Below are positions 26,403 through 35,207 of a DNA stretch of 43,192 nucleotides, one piece after another. The translations under genes and the position numbers were made by a program. Below the pieces are notes generated by a model, which saw only the letters and a list, made by a program, of their open reading frames with translations, was not told the DNA's origin and did no database searches. Origin of the DNA: Duganella sp. (GTDB lineage Bacteria > Pseudomonadota > Gammaproteobacteria > Burkholderiales > Burkholderiaceae_D); assembly GCA_026225475.1 (NCBI GenBank), contig JAMFSU010000124.1:1-43192 (forward strand), written 5' to 3'. The stretch's first letter is position 1, and each line of letters begins with the position of its first letter.

Positions 26403-28067
26403 ATGTCTGCTTCCTCTCGCCCGCTTCAGTCTGCCAGCCGTCGCCAAATGTTACGCTTGAGCGCCCCCGCGCTGCGCCTGTCTTTACTCGGTGCTGCCAT
26501 CGCGGTCGCTCTTAGCGCTTGCGGCGGCAATGCTGCCGTGGCGACCGGCGACGATGATGCCGTGCGCAACATCGACACTGTGGTGGTGATTTATTCCGAA
26601 AACCGTGGTTTCGATACCTTGTACGGCCTGTTTCCAGGTGCCGATGGTGTGCCTGGTGTCAATCCGACGTCACGCGGCATGATGACTCCTCAGGCTGACG
26701 TGGATGGCGCTGTGTTGCCGGTGTTGCCACCGACCTGGGGCGGTGTGACCGCGCCGGGGCAATCCAGGGTGATCACGCAGGCGCAATCGGCTAACTTGCC
26801 CAATAAACCGTTCCAGATCGATGGCAAGGATGGTCTGGCGCTGGATGGCAGCATCATCACGCGCGATCTGGTGCATCGCTTCTATAACAACCAGATGCAG
26901 ATCAATGGCGGCAAGAACGACAAGTTCACCACCTATTCCGATGCGGGCGGTCTGTCCATGGGGTACTACGACGGCAGCAGCATGGCGATGTGGCAACTGG
27001 CGCGCGAATATACGCTGGCCGACAATTTTTACATGGGCGCCTTTGGTGGTTCCTTCCTCAATCACCAATATCTGATTTGCGCTTGCGCACCGGAATATCC
27101 GCATGCCGACAAGTCGCCAGGCAAGGGCGGCATTTCCAAGATTGATGTCGATGCCAACGGCAACTTCGTCCGCTTGACACCTGCCGCGACCTCGCCCAAG
27201 TCGACGTTGGATGGTGCGCAAAAATATGCCAACGACGGTACCCTGACGCCGGCCGATGCCAAAGGCATGTTCTATGCGGTCAACACCATGCAGCCGCCTT
27301 ATCAGCCTAGTAACGTGGCGCCAGCCGCCAGTGACAGCGCCAAACTGTACGCCGACGGCAACAACGCTTCGACCTTGCCACCGTTGACGCAAAAAAATAT
27401 CGGTGACCTGTTGAGTGACAAGGGGGTTAGCTGGGCCTGGTATGCCGGTGCCTGGAACAGCACCATGGACAGCGCTCAGGGCGATCGCAAATTTCCCTCG
27501 CCGACACCGAACTTCCAGTTTCATCATCAGCCGTTCAACTATTACGCTGAGATGGATCCAGTCAAACATGCCGCCTACCGCGCCGAGCATCTCAAGGACT
27601 TTGACAGCAGCTTCCTACAGGATGCCGCCAGCGGCAAACTGCCGGCCGTGTCGTTCTATAAGCCGCAAGGAAATCTGAACCAGCATGCCGGTTACGCCGA
27701 TGTGGCTTCGGGCGATGCGCACATTGCCGACGTGGTCAACAAGCTGCGTCAAAGCCCGCAGTGGAAGCACATGCTGATCGTGGTGACCTATGATGAAAAC
27801 GGCGGCTTTTGGGATCATGCAGCGCCACCGAAGATGGACAAATGGGGCCCAGGTACACGGATTCCAGCCATCATCATTTCGCCTTACGCTAAGAAGGGCT
27901 ATGTCGATTCCAGCCTGTATGACACCAGCTCGGTGCTGCGCTTCATCACGCGTCGCTGGTCGTTGCCGGTATTGGATGGCATTGCGATGCGCGACCAGGC
28001 AATTGCTGCCAATGGCGGCAAGCCCTTGGGCGATTTGAGCAATGCCTTGGTGGCGCAGCCGAATTAA
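26403..28067 (+). CDS. Phosphoesterase-family lipoprotein (acid phosphatase AcpA / phospholipase C-like)
   Basis: This 554-aa protein belongs to the alkaline-phosphatase superfamily phosphoesterase group that includes AcpA and non-hemolytic phospholipase C. A lipobox LSAC (Cys40) follows an apolar signal. Family motifs are ENRGFDTLYG (about 66-75) near the N-terminus, an H-rich NHQY site, and VVTYDENGGFWDH (about 460), which supply metal ligands. The likely role is to hydrolyse phosphomonoesters or phospholipid head groups outside the cytoplasmic membrane. A bidirectional terminator follows. AcpA-like acid phosphatase is favoured over phospholipase C because the long C-terminal PLC domains are absent. 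Confidence 0.88.
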   Translation: MSASSRPLQSASRRQMLRLSAPALRLSLLGAAIAVALSACGGNAAVATGDDDAVRNIDTVVVIYSENRGFDTLYGLFPGADGVPGVNPTSRGMMTPQADVDGAVLPVLPPTWGGVTAPGQSRVITQAQSANLPNKPFQIDGKDGLALDGSIITRDLVHRFYNNQMQINGGKNDKFTTYSDAGGLSMGYYDGSSMAMWQLAREYTLADNFYMGAFGGSFLNHQYLICACAPEYPHADKSPGKGGISKIDVDANGNFVRLTPAATSPKSTLDGAQKYANDGTLTPADAKGMFYAVNTMQPPYQPSNVAPAASDSAKLYADGNNASTLPPLTQKNIGDLLSDKGVSWAWYAGAWNSTMDSAQGDRKFPSPTPNFQFHHQPFNYYAEMDPVKHAAYRAEHLKDFDSSFLQDAASGKLPAVSFYKPQGNLNQHAGYADVASGDAHIADVVNKLRQSPQWKHMLIVVTYDENGGFWDHAAPPKMDKWGPGTRIPAIIISPYAKKGYVDSSLYDTSSVLRFITRRWSLPVLDGIAMRDQAIAANGGKPLGDLSNALVAQPN

Positions 28068-28085
28068 TCGGTCGCTAAACAAAGA

Positions 28086-28121
28086 AACGGCGTCATTGCG
28101 TAGCGCATGACGCCGTTTTTT
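28086..28121. terminator. Bidirectional terminator between phosphoesterase and antiporter genes
   Basis: The stem AACGGCGTCA (28086-28095) pairs with TGACGCCGTT (28108-28117), followed by TTTTT on the plus strand; three to four A precede it for the other direction. It lies between two convergent genes. Confidence 0.85.
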
Positions 28122-28136
28122 ATTGCGCTATCGAGG

Positions 28137-29810
28137 TCAATGCTCCGTACTCAATGACCCTAGCAACCAGGTCTCCGCCAGATCCACCTGGGTGAGCAGT
28201 GACTGAAAGGTTTCGTCATTGATGAATTGCTCGGCGCGCAGCCGGTGCACTTCCTGGCGTTCGGCACGTACTGCGGCCAGCCTGAGTTCACGTTCGAACT
28301 GCTTGACGCGATTGGCGGTGCGGTGGGTTTCTTCGGAGCCGCTTTCGGCATCCATGCGCATGCGATAGGTAGCCAGCAGGCTGCCGCTGACTTCGGTCAG
28401 CAAGGCCAGATCATCGGTATCGAGTTGCGCGCTCAACTGTTCTTGCATTTGCTCGATGCCGCGCACGGCGGCTTCCGAGACTCGCAAGCGTGCGGCCATT
28501 TCTTCGGTACGACGGCGCACATTGTCGGCGTCCAGACGCAAGCCCTTGAGCAACCACGGCAACAGGAAGCTACCGCATAGCAGCGAGCACACAATCACGC
28601 CGGTGGCCAGAAAGATCAACAGGTCGCGCGCCGGAAACGCATGACCACTTGGTAGCAGTAAGGGAATCGACATCACGCCGGCCAGTGTGATCGCGCCGCG
28701 TACACCGGCCAGCGCTGTGATGCCGATCAGACGGGCATCGAAAGCACGTTGCTTGGCGCGCTGGCCGCGTACCGCCGCCGAAAAGCGGCGCAGATGCAGA
28801 TTAATCCAGACCCAGATGAAACGCAGCACGATCAAGGCTGCCGTGATCGCGACGATGTAGGCGAACAGGTGCCAGACCGGCACATTGCCGGCCATCCTGG
28901 CATCGATATGGGCGAGGCTGACAATGCTTGGCAATTGCAAGCCCAGCAGCAGGAAGGACATGCCGTTGAAGATGAATTCCAGCATCGTCAACATGCTCTT
29001 GCTCTGCATGCGGGTGGCCGGTGATTCGGCGCCGGCCGTTTCGACATAGGGCATCAGCATGCCGGCAGCCACCGCCGACAGGATGCCGGACAAGCCAAAG
29101 TGCTCGGCAAAGATGTAGGCGGAGAACGGAATCAGCAATAACAACACCACCTGAATACCGGGCTCGTCGCCGCTCCATTCGATGATCTTGCGGCGTACCA
29201 GGCCAAAACCCCAGGCCACGATCAGGCCCACGGCAATCCCGCCGGTGGAGATCAGGGTAAAACTGATGCCGGCTTCGACCGGCGAAAAACTGCCTGACAA
29301 CACGGCCAGGATGGCAAACTTGAATGCCACCAGGCCGGAGGCGTCATTCATCAGCGCTTCGCCTTCCAGCACATGCTGCATGCTCGGCGGCAGCCGGCCT
29401 TTGCCGGTGATCGAGGACACGGCGACGGCATCGGTCGGCGACAGCACTGCCGCCAGCGCGAAGGCAGTCGGCAGTGAAATCACCGGAATCAACCAGTGAA
29501 TGAAATAGCCGATACCCACCACGGTAAACAAGACCAGACCCAGCGCCAGCGCCAGGATCGGTTGCGCCAGCCGGAAGAACTCCCGTTTTGGCATGCGCCA
29601 GCCATCGGTAAACAGCAACGGCGGGATGAACAGCAGCAGGAATAGTTCAGGATCAAAGCTGATGCGCAGACCGAATAGCGGCAACGCCAGCACTGCGCCA
29701 AGTGCAATCTGGAACAGCGGCAGCGGAATCTTGAACGGCACTAGCCGGGCGACGACGCCGGAGACGGCAACCGCAAGCAGCAGGATCAGAACGGTAAAGA
29801 CAATTTCCAT
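28137..29810 (-). CDS. Na+/H+ antiporter, CPA1 family (YjcE/NhaP-like)
   Basis: This 557-aa inner-membrane protein exchanges cations for protons. About 12 apolar segments span residues 1-410, including the CPA1 motif NDASGLVAF (about residue 155) with the transport Asp, and FIPPLLFTDGWRMP near 66. A cytoplasmic tail of about 140 residues is rich in Arg/Glu helices and may regulate activity. The start MEIVFTVLILLLAV closely resembles that of E. coli YjcE. The open frame on this strand continues for 1.2 kb upstream, but that part is antisense to the aldo/keto reductase gene. No Shine-Dalgarno is visible before the ATG. Confidence 0.9.
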   Translation of the reverse strand: MEIVFTVLILLLAVAVSGVVARLVPFKIPLPLFQIALGAVLALPLFGLRISFDPELFLLLFIPPLLFTDGWRMPKREFFRLAQPILALALGLVLFTVVGIGYFIHWLIPVISLPTAFALAAVLSPTDAVAVSSITGKGRLPPSMQHVLEGEALMNDASGLVAFKFAILAVLSGSFSPVEAGISFTLISTGGIAVGLIVAWGFGLVRRKIIEWSGDEPGIQVVLLLLIPFSAYIFAEHFGLSGILSAVAAGMLMPYVETAGAESPATRMQSKSMLTMLEFIFNGMSFLLLGLQLPSIVSLAHIDARMAGNVPVWHLFAYIVAITAALIVLRFIWVWINLHLRRFSAAVRGQRAKQRAFDARLIGITALAGVRGAITLAGVMSIPLLLPSGHAFPARDLLIFLATGVIVCSLLCGSFLLPWLLKGLRLDADNVRRRTEEMAARLRVSEAAVRGIEQMQEQLSAQLDTDDLALLTEVSGSLLATYRMRMDAESGSEETHRTANRVKQFERELRLAAVRAERQEVHRLRAEQFINDETFQSLLTQVDLAETWLLGSLSTEH

Positions 29811-29963
29811 TGGAGGGGACAAGTAGAGAGGGGCTGCGCGTGCAGAATAATCAGCAGCAACGAGGTTGCTGACAAGCTTGTCAGTATACGTCCTGGCGCG
29901 CTCGGCAGCAAAAAGCGATCGCGCATAGAATGATTGCTTTCCGTGAAAATGTAGAGGAATGCA

Positions 29964-30926
29964 ATGAGCAAGCAGGTCAATCACCGCAAACTTGGCAATT
30001 CTGCCATCGAAGTGGCACCGCTGGCGTTCGGCGGCAATGTGTTCGGCTGGACGGTGGATGAGGCGACCTCGTTTTCGCTGCTCGACAAGTTCGTTGATGC
30101 CGGACTCAATCTGGTCGACACCGCCGATGTCTATTCGCGCTGGGTGCCCGGCAACAGTGGTGGCGAATCGGAAACCATCATCGGCAAATGGATCAAGCAG
30201 GGCGGCAAGCGCGACAAACTGGTCATTGCCACCAAGGTCGGCAAGGATATGGGCGACGGCAAGATCGGTTTGTCGCGTGCCTATATCAAGCGCGCCGTGG
30301 AAGCTTCGCTGACCCGCCTGCAAACTGATTACATCGATCTCTATCAATCGCACGACGACGACCGCAACACGCCGCTGGAAGAAACGCTGCAGACCTATGG
30401 CGAGCTGGTACAGGAAGGCAAGGTGCGCCTGATCGGTGCGTCCAATTACGATGCAGCACGGCTGGAACAGGCGCGCCAGATCAGTCGTGCCCATGGCTAT
30501 CCGCTGTATCAGACGCTGCAACCGGAATACAACCTGTATGCGCGCGCCGAGTTTGAAAACACGCTGGAACAATACTGCCTCAAGGAACAGATCGGCGTGA
30601 TCAATTTCTATGGACTGGCCAGCGGTTTCCTCAGCGGTAAATATCGTTCCGAACAGGATATCGGCAAGAGTGCACGCGGCGGCAAGGTGCAGGCATACCT
30701 GAATCCGCGCGGCCTGCGCATCCTCGATGCCCTCGATGCGGTGGCGGCACGCCTGGACAGCACACCCGCCAGCGTCGCTCTGGCGTGGCTGATGGCACGT
30801 CCCAGCATCACCGCGCCGATTGCCAGCGCCACCTCGCTGGCGCAGATGGATGCCTTGATTGCGGCGACACAACTGACGCTCGATACGGCGGCGATTGCCC
30901 AATTGGATCAAGCCAGCGCGCCCTGA
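29964..30926 (+). CDS. Aldo/keto reductase
   Basis: This 320-aa NADPH-dependent oxidoreductase has a TIM-barrel fold of the AKR superfamily. Catalytic residues are recognisable: Asp and Tyr in NLVDTADVYSRW (about 52), Lys in VIATKVGKD (about 84) and His in YQSHDDD (about 125). Cofactor binding near the C-terminus is suggested by APIASATS. The YajO/Tas-like branch is likely. GAGG lies seven bases before the ATG. It diverges from the antiporter gene and precedes the second GntR gene by about 190 bases. The substrate is unknown. Confidence 0.92.
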   Translation: MSKQVNHRKLGNSAIEVAPLAFGGNVFGWTVDEATSFSLLDKFVDAGLNLVDTADVYSRWVPGNSGGESETIIGKWIKQGGKRDKLVIATKVGKDMGDGKIGLSRAYIKRAVEASLTRLQTDYIDLYQSHDDDRNTPLEETLQTYGELVQEGKVRLIGASNYDAARLEQARQISRAHGYPLYQTLQPEYNLYARAEFENTLEQYCLKEQIGVINFYGLASGFLSGKYRSEQDIGKSARGGKVQAYLNPRGLRILDALDAVAARLDSTPASVALAWLMARPSITAPIASATSLAQMDALIAATQLTLDTAAIAQLDQASAP

Positions 30927-31007
30927 GCAAATGGATGGCGGCAGCAGTTGTCTGGTTGCCGCCACGGTTGGTCTGCTACTTTCATTTGACACTATCTCCC
31001 GCCGTGC

Positions 31008-31036
31008 TTGACATGCACCAGCCGGGTGCCTATGCT
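31008..31036 (+). promoter_or_regulatory. Sigma-70 promoter of the second GntR gene
   Basis: TTGACA (31008-31013) is a perfect -35, and TATGCT (31031-31036, four of six) lies at the ideal 17-base spacing. The expected start of transcription, near 31043, falls within the palindrome at 31043-31061. Confidence 0.6.
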
Positions 31037-31042
31037 GCCTCA

Positions 31043-31061
31043 CCAATGGTCTTACCACTGG
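31043..31061. promoter_or_regulatory. Extended FadR-type operator over the GntR promoter start site
   Basis: The core TGGTCTTACCA (31047-31057) is extended to a 19-base palindrome CCA-N-TGGT-N3-ACCA-N-TGG. It covers the predicted +1 region of the promoter and precedes the regulator start by 52 bases, an arrangement typical of autorepression. Confidence 0.75.
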
Positions 31062-31112
31062 CCGCGTTGTCATTCCGGCAATGCGCATTCGCAGGCATTC
31101 ATACCGACCTTC

Positions 31113-31832
31113 ATGTCATTTGATCCCATCGTTCAAAAATCGATTTCCGAGCAAGTAGCGCAGCGCTTGCTGAGCATGATCCGCGGTGGCTTGCTCAAGC
31201 CCGACCAGCAATTGCCACCCGAGCGCGAGTTGGCTGCGATGCTGGGCGTTGGCCGTCCGGCGGTGCGCGAAGCGATTCGTGGCCTGGCGCTGTTGGGTCT
31301 GTTGCGGATACGCCAGGGCGAGGGCACTTTCGTCGGTACGCTGGAGACGCGCGAGCTGCTGGAACCGCTGGAGATGATCATCGACCTCAACGCTGGCACG
31401 CTGGAAGCCTTGTTTGATGCGCGCCTGATCATTGAAACCGGCGTCACCGCGCTGGCCGCCACCCATATCGCCGACGCCGAACTGGCGCGGCTCAATCGCA
31501 ATGTCGAAGACGAGGCGCGCTTGCTCAGCGATCCGGATGCATTCGCTGCCGCCGATGTCGAGTTTCACGAAGCCATCATCGAAGCTTGCGACAATCCATT
31601 TTTGCAAAGCATTGCCGGCAGTCTTTACGTGCTCGGCAAGAAGAGCCGTACCATCACCTCGCGCATTCCAGCTACGCTCGAGCGTAGCCTGCAGGATCAT
31701 CGCGATATCCTGAGCGCGCTCAATGCCCGCGCACCACAAGCGGCGGCCGACGCCATGCGTGCGCATCTGCTGCGTGTGCGCGATGCCTATCGCGGCGCGG
31801 CCAAGAACAAGGATGAATCGGTACACGACTAG
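31113..31832 (+). CDS. GntR/FadR-family transcriptional regulator, autoregulated
   Basis: This 239-aa protein has a GntR winged helix (about residues 8-72, with LPPERELAAMLGVGRPAVREAI and the wing GEGTFVG) and an FCD domain (about 95-225), with metal-ligand candidates Asp/His in ADVEFHEAIIEAC and a later DHRDI and RAHLLRV. The open frame starts 35 codons earlier, but the ATG at 31113 begins a standard GntR start and follows the promoter and operator. It probably represses itself and perhaps the SDR gene 140 bases downstream. The ligand is likely an organic or sugar acid; this is inference from family. Confidence 0.92.
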   Translation: MSFDPIVQKSISEQVAQRLLSMIRGGLLKPDQQLPPERELAAMLGVGRPAVREAIRGLALLGLLRIRQGEGTFVGTLETRELLEPLEMIIDLNAGTLEALFDARLIIETGVTALAATHIADAELARLNRNVEDEARLLSDPDAFAAADVEFHEAIIEACDNPFLQSIAGSLYVLGKKSRTITSRIPATLERSLQDHRDILSALNARAPQAAADAMRAHLLRVRDAYRGAAKNKDESVHD

Positions 31833-31973
31833 TGCTCCTGTGCCGTTGGCAGCGTTGGAAATTGATTTGCTCAGAACTTAAAAAATAAAAATACCGCTGG
31901 TCGCTGTCCAGCCAAGGATGGCGGCTACGGTGACTTGATCCATCCCTCGGTTCATTTTACTCAGGAGACAGCA

Positions 31974-32735
31974 ATGCAAGATTTAGCAGGAAAAGTGGTG
32001 TTCATTTCTGGCGCCAGCACTGGCATCGGTGCTGCAGCGGCACGGGCATTCGGCGCTCAGGGGGCGCATGTCGTCGTGCATTACAACCGTTCTGCCGCCG
32101 AAGCCGAAGCGGTTGCTGCCGACATCATCAAGGGTGGTAGCAAGGCCATTACGATCGGCGCTGAAGTACGCGACAGCGCGGCCGTCAACGCCGCCATCGC
32201 CGCCGCCGCACAGCATTTTGGCCGCATCGATGTGCTGATCAACAATGCTGGCAGCCTGGTCAAGCGGGAAGCGCTGGAATTCGTCACGGATGAATTGTTT
32301 GATGAGATTGTTGCCATCAATTCACGCTCGGTGCTGGCGTTTACACGCGCAGTGATTCCACTCATGCGCAAGCAGGGTGGTGGCAATATCATCAACGTGA
32401 CTTCGGTGGCAGCGCGCCATGGCGGTGGTCCGGGCGCCTTGATCTATGCAGCGTCGAAAGGCTTTGTCAGTACACTCACGCGTGGCATGGCCAAGGAACT
32501 GCTGGCTGACAAGATTCGTGTCAATGCGGTGGCGCCGGGCGTGATCATGACACCGTTTCAAGAGCGCTTTTCGACGGCGGAACAGTTGGAGGCGTTTCGT
32601 AAAACGATTCCGATGGGACGTATTGGCGATCCGGAAGAATGCAGTGGTGCGTTTCTGTATCTGGCGTCGGATCAGTTGTCGGGCTATGTGACCGGGCAGA
32701 TCATTGATGTGAATGGCGGCCAATACATGCCGTAA
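31974..32735 (+). CDS. SDR-family NAD(P)-dependent oxidoreductase
   Basis: This 253-aa classical short-chain dehydrogenase has the cofactor motif GASTGIGAAAA (about residues 12-22), the NNAG motif (about 88-91), the catalytic Ser in NVTSVAAR and the Tyr-x3-Lys in YAASKG (about 156-160). AGGAGA lies six bases before the ATG at 31974; the open frame begins 13 codons earlier. It resembles glucose dehydrogenase or 3-oxoacyl reductase types. It follows the GntR gene on the same strand and is a probable target of that regulator. A strong terminator follows. Confidence 0.92.
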   Translation: MQDLAGKVVFISGASTGIGAAAARAFGAQGAHVVVHYNRSAAEAEAVAADIIKGGSKAITIGAEVRDSAAVNAAIAAAAQHFGRIDVLINNAGSLVKREALEFVTDELFDEIVAINSRSVLAFTRAVIPLMRKQGGGNIINVTSVAARHGGGPGALIYAASKGFVSTLTRGMAKELLADKIRVNAVAPGVIMTPFQERFSTAEQLEAFRKTIPMGRIGDPEECSGAFLYLASDQLSGYVTGQIIDVNGGQYMP

Positions 32736-32777
32736 GTGGCAAGTGCCGAGCTGGCCTCGGCAATGAAGTTCGTCACG

Positions 32778-32807
32778 AAAAACGCCGACATTGATGTCGG
32801 CGTTTTT
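32778..32807. terminator. Rho-independent terminator after the SDR gene
   Basis: AAAAACGCCGACA (32778-32790) pairs with TGTCGGCGTTTTT (32795-32807), a 13-bp stem with a four-base loop and a T-run on the plus strand; the A-run also gives it some activity in the other direction. Confidence 0.88.
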
Positions 32808-33152
32808 CATTTTCCAGCGAAAAGCTTAAGGTCTTTTCCATTTACGTGCACGGCTGCGACCAACATGTCTGATGAAGATGTAAGTAGTACTTGTCGGTAT
32901 GTCTACCACCGAGAGTATGCAAGCTGGCATGTGCCTTGCAACTAGAATTGCCGTCCAGTCGACCTTAGCGTCTGTCTGGAAGCGGTAGCTGCGGTAGGTA
33001 CACCGCGCACGCGCCGGTCTGGAGCGGTACTTTGCCGTAGCACCTGTCGCGCGTTGGCGCAGTGGCAGTGCATGCGCTGCACCAGAACACGGCAAAACAG
33101 TAAGTCGCAACGTTGCAAGAACTTCACATCAATACTTCACCAGGAGACAGGT
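32808..33152. other. Non-coding leader region upstream of cynS
   Basis: No credible gene is seen in these 345 bases. The region contains a sigma-54-type promoter match (32925-32940), a palindrome GTGCA-N5-TGCAC (33068-33082) and GCAACGTTGC (33107-33116). The last two could be protein-binding sites, but neither is identified. Confidence 0.5.
32925..32940 (+). promoter_or_regulatory. Possible sigma-54 promoter for cynS
   Basis: TGGCATGTGCCTTGCA matches the consensus TGGCACG-N4-TTGCW at all but one position, with GG (-24) and GC (-12) separated by exactly ten bases. It is on the cynS strand, 213 bases before the ATG, giving a leader of about 200 bases. A nitrogen-scavenging enzyme is a plausible RpoN target; no NtrC site was identified. 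Confidence 0.5.
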
Positions 33153-33596
33153 ATGGATCGCCAACTAGTCACGCAAAAAATCATGACCGCCAAGGTACGC
33201 AACAAACTGACCTGGGCGCAGATTGCCGAAAGCATCGGCCAGAGCAAGGAGTGGACGACTGCGGCCATGCTTGGTCAGATGACGTTCAATGCAAAGCAGG
33301 CTGCGGTGACGCAGGAGTTGTTCGGCCTGAGCGATGAAGAAACGCTGTGGTTGCAGATCGTGCCTTACAAGGGGTCCTTGCCGACCCCAGTGCCGACCGA
33401 TCCGTTGATTTATCGCTGGTATGAAATCGTCAGTGTTTATGGCAGTACCATCAAGGAATTGATTCATGAAGAGTTCGGCGATGGCATCATGAGCGCCATC
33501 GATTTCAAGATGGATATCCAGCGTCAGGCCGATCCCAACGGTGACCGCGTCAATGTGGTCTTGAGTGGCAAGTTCTTGCCTTACAAGACGTATTGA
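33153..33596 (+). CDS. cynS: Cyanate hydratase (cyanase)
   Basis: This 147-aa cytoplasmic enzyme converts cyanate and bicarbonate to ammonia and CO2, for detoxification or nitrogen supply. The catalytic triad is present as Arg88, Glu91 (YRWYEIV) and Ser114 (GIMSAIDF), equivalent to Arg96, Glu99 and Ser122 of the slightly longer E. coli enzyme. An N-terminal helical domain precedes the catalytic one. AGGAGA lies eight bases before the ATG at 33153; the open frame continues upstream without support. No cynR, cynT or cynX is adjacent. The NitT/TauT transporter about 10 kb away could supply substrate, but that is speculation. Confidence 0.96.
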   Translation: MDRQLVTQKIMTAKVRNKLTWAQIAESIGQSKEWTTAAMLGQMTFNAKQAAVTQELFGLSDEETLWLQIVPYKGSLPTPVPTDPLIYRWYEIVSVYGSTIKELIHEEFGDGIMSAIDFKMDIQRQADPNGDRVNVVLSGKFLPYKTY

Positions 33597-33645
33597 GCCT
33601 GGCAGTTTTTGTGCCGAGCCGGTGGCGGGCGGTAGAATAGCCCGC

Positions 33646-35025
33646 ATGGATAAATTCTCTGCACTGCGCAAACCTTCGGTGAGCGCCATGAAAGCCCGTT
33701 TCGTTGCCATTTCATGGCGCGATCTGGCGGTCAGTTTCGGGCCGATGATCTTGCTCATCGGTGTTGCCGTCTGGCTGGCGATCTGGTTGATCAGACCGGC
33801 GCCGCCCAATACGCTGACTATTGCCACCGGCCCGGAACACAGCAGCTTCTGGAACACGGCAGAAAAATATCGCGCCATCCTGGCGCGCGACGGCGTTACG
33901 CTGAAACTGGTGCCGTCCGAAGGCTCGCTCGACAATCTGCACAAATTGGCGGCCGCCGATGGCTCGGTCGATGTCGGTTTCGTTCAGGGTGGTATTTCCG
34001 AGGGAGTTGATATTGATGGCCTGGTGTCATTGGGCAGCATTGCCTATGCGCCGGTGTCGATCTTCTATCATGATCAGGATGGAAACAAGATCATCACACG
34101 CTTGTCGGAACTGGTCGGCAAGCACATCGCCATCGGCACCCAGGGTAGCGGTTCGCGCGTGCTGGCGTTGAGCTTGCTCAAGGCCAACGGCATCGAGCCC
34201 GGCAAGGGCAACAACAAGACCCGCCTGCTCGACATGGGCGGTGACGAGGCCGCGCAGGCGCTGGTCAAGGGCAGTATCGATGCCGCCTTCCTGATGGGCG
34301 ATTCGGCGGCACCCGCGACGATGGGCAAGTTGCTGCGTACGCCGGGGATACGCTTGCTCGATTTTTCTCAGGCTAGCGCCTATGCCCGCCGTTTTGGCTA
34401 CCTGAATGAATTGACGTTGCCGACTGGGGTATTCGATTTGGGTCGCAATCTGCCCGATCATCCTATTCATTTGATTGCACCGACGGCCGAGCTGATTGCC
34501 CGTGACGATTTGCATCCGGCGTTATCCGACCTGTTGATCGAGGCCGCGCGTGAAGTGCATGGCAAGGCCAATGTGCTGCAAAAGGCGGGTGAGTTCCCGG
34601 CGCCACTGGTGCACGAGTTTCCGATCAGCGACGATGCTGCGCGTTATTACAAATCGGGTAAGAGTTTTTTCTATCGCACCTTGCCGTTCTGGCTGGCCAG
34701 TCTGGTTGATCGCACCATGGTGCTGGTGTTGCCGATCATTCTGTTGTTGATCCCAGGTGCCAAGCTGGTGCCGCTGCTGTATGGCTGGCGCATCCGTTCG
34801 CGCATTTACCGCTGGTATGGCGCACTGATTGCGCTCGAACGTGGCGTGACTACCAATACCGAGCAAGAGCAGGCGCAAATGCTGGCGCAACTCGATGAGA
34901 TCGAATCGTCGGTGAATCGCATGAAAATGCCGCTGGCCTTTGCTGACCAGTTCTATGTATTGCGTGAACACATCGGTTTTGTGCGCAGCCGGCTGCAGAG
35001 CAGTACCGAAGTCCGGAGCGCTTAG
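33646..35025 (+). CDS. Membrane-anchored TAXI-family solute-binding protein
   Basis: This 459-aa protein has a TRAP-associated extracytoplasmic immunogenic (TAXI) domain of the NMT1-like periplasmic binding fold. A membrane helix covers about residues 28-50, so the protein is anchored rather than released. The domain (about 55-340) shows TIATGPEHSSFWNTAEKYRAIL, DVGFVQGGIS and IGTQGSGSRVLALSLL. A second membrane segment lies near 350-375 (VLVLPIILLLIP), followed by a cytoplasmic helical tail with Arg/Glu-rich sequence. No TRAP permease is adjacent, so it may be a sensor or a partner of a distant permease. An alternative start is the ATG at 33688. Confidence 0.87.
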   Translation: MDKFSALRKPSVSAMKARFVAISWRDLAVSFGPMILLIGVAVWLAIWLIRPAPPNTLTIATGPEHSSFWNTAEKYRAILARDGVTLKLVPSEGSLDNLHKLAAADGSVDVGFVQGGISEGVDIDGLVSLGSIAYAPVSIFYHDQDGNKIITRLSELVGKHIAIGTQGSGSRVLALSLLKANGIEPGKGNNKTRLLDMGGDEAAQALVKGSIDAAFLMGDSAAPATMGKLLRTPGIRLLDFSQASAYARRFGYLNELTLPTGVFDLGRNLPDHPIHLIAPTAELIARDDLHPALSDLLIEAAREVHGKANVLQKAGEFPAPLVHEFPISDDAARYYKSGKSFFYRTLPFWLASLVDRTMVLVLPIILLLIPGAKLVPLLYGWRIRSRIYRWYGALIALERGVTTNTEQEQAQMLAQLDEIESSVNRMKMPLAFADQFYVLREHIGFVRSRLQSSTEVRSA

Positions 35026-35141
35026 CCTGGCGCATTGGCGGGTTTTGCCGGAATTGACGCAAGATCGGCCAATGCAGGTACAATCGAGCAATTGTTCGCG
35101 ATCATTCGACAAGAAAAAGAAAAAACAACGATCTCAAAAAC

Positions 35142-35161
35142 TACTGTTTATTTATACAGTA
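35142..35161 (+). promoter_or_regulatory. LexA (SOS) box
   Basis: TACTG-N10-CAGTA, with an all-A/T centre, matches the LexA consensus used in gamma- and betaproteobacteria (CTGT-N8-ACAG) perfectly in its half-sites. It lies 46 bases before the start codon of the 76-aa ORF, the normal position for an SOS operator. Confidence 0.8.
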
Positions 35162-35207
35162 CTTGTGATACAGTGGAATCTCTTCAACAGAGATAGGAAC
35201 CGCTGCC

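Noticed and set aside
29811..31088. N-terminal extension of the antiporter frame to 983 residues on the minus strand
   Set aside because: It is wholly antisense to the aldo/keto reductase and GntR promoter region; the family start MEIVF lies at 29810.
33068..33082. GTGCA-N5-TGCAC palindrome as an NtrC site
   Set aside because: The half-sites are in the opposite order to the NtrC consensus TGCAC-N5-GTGCA.
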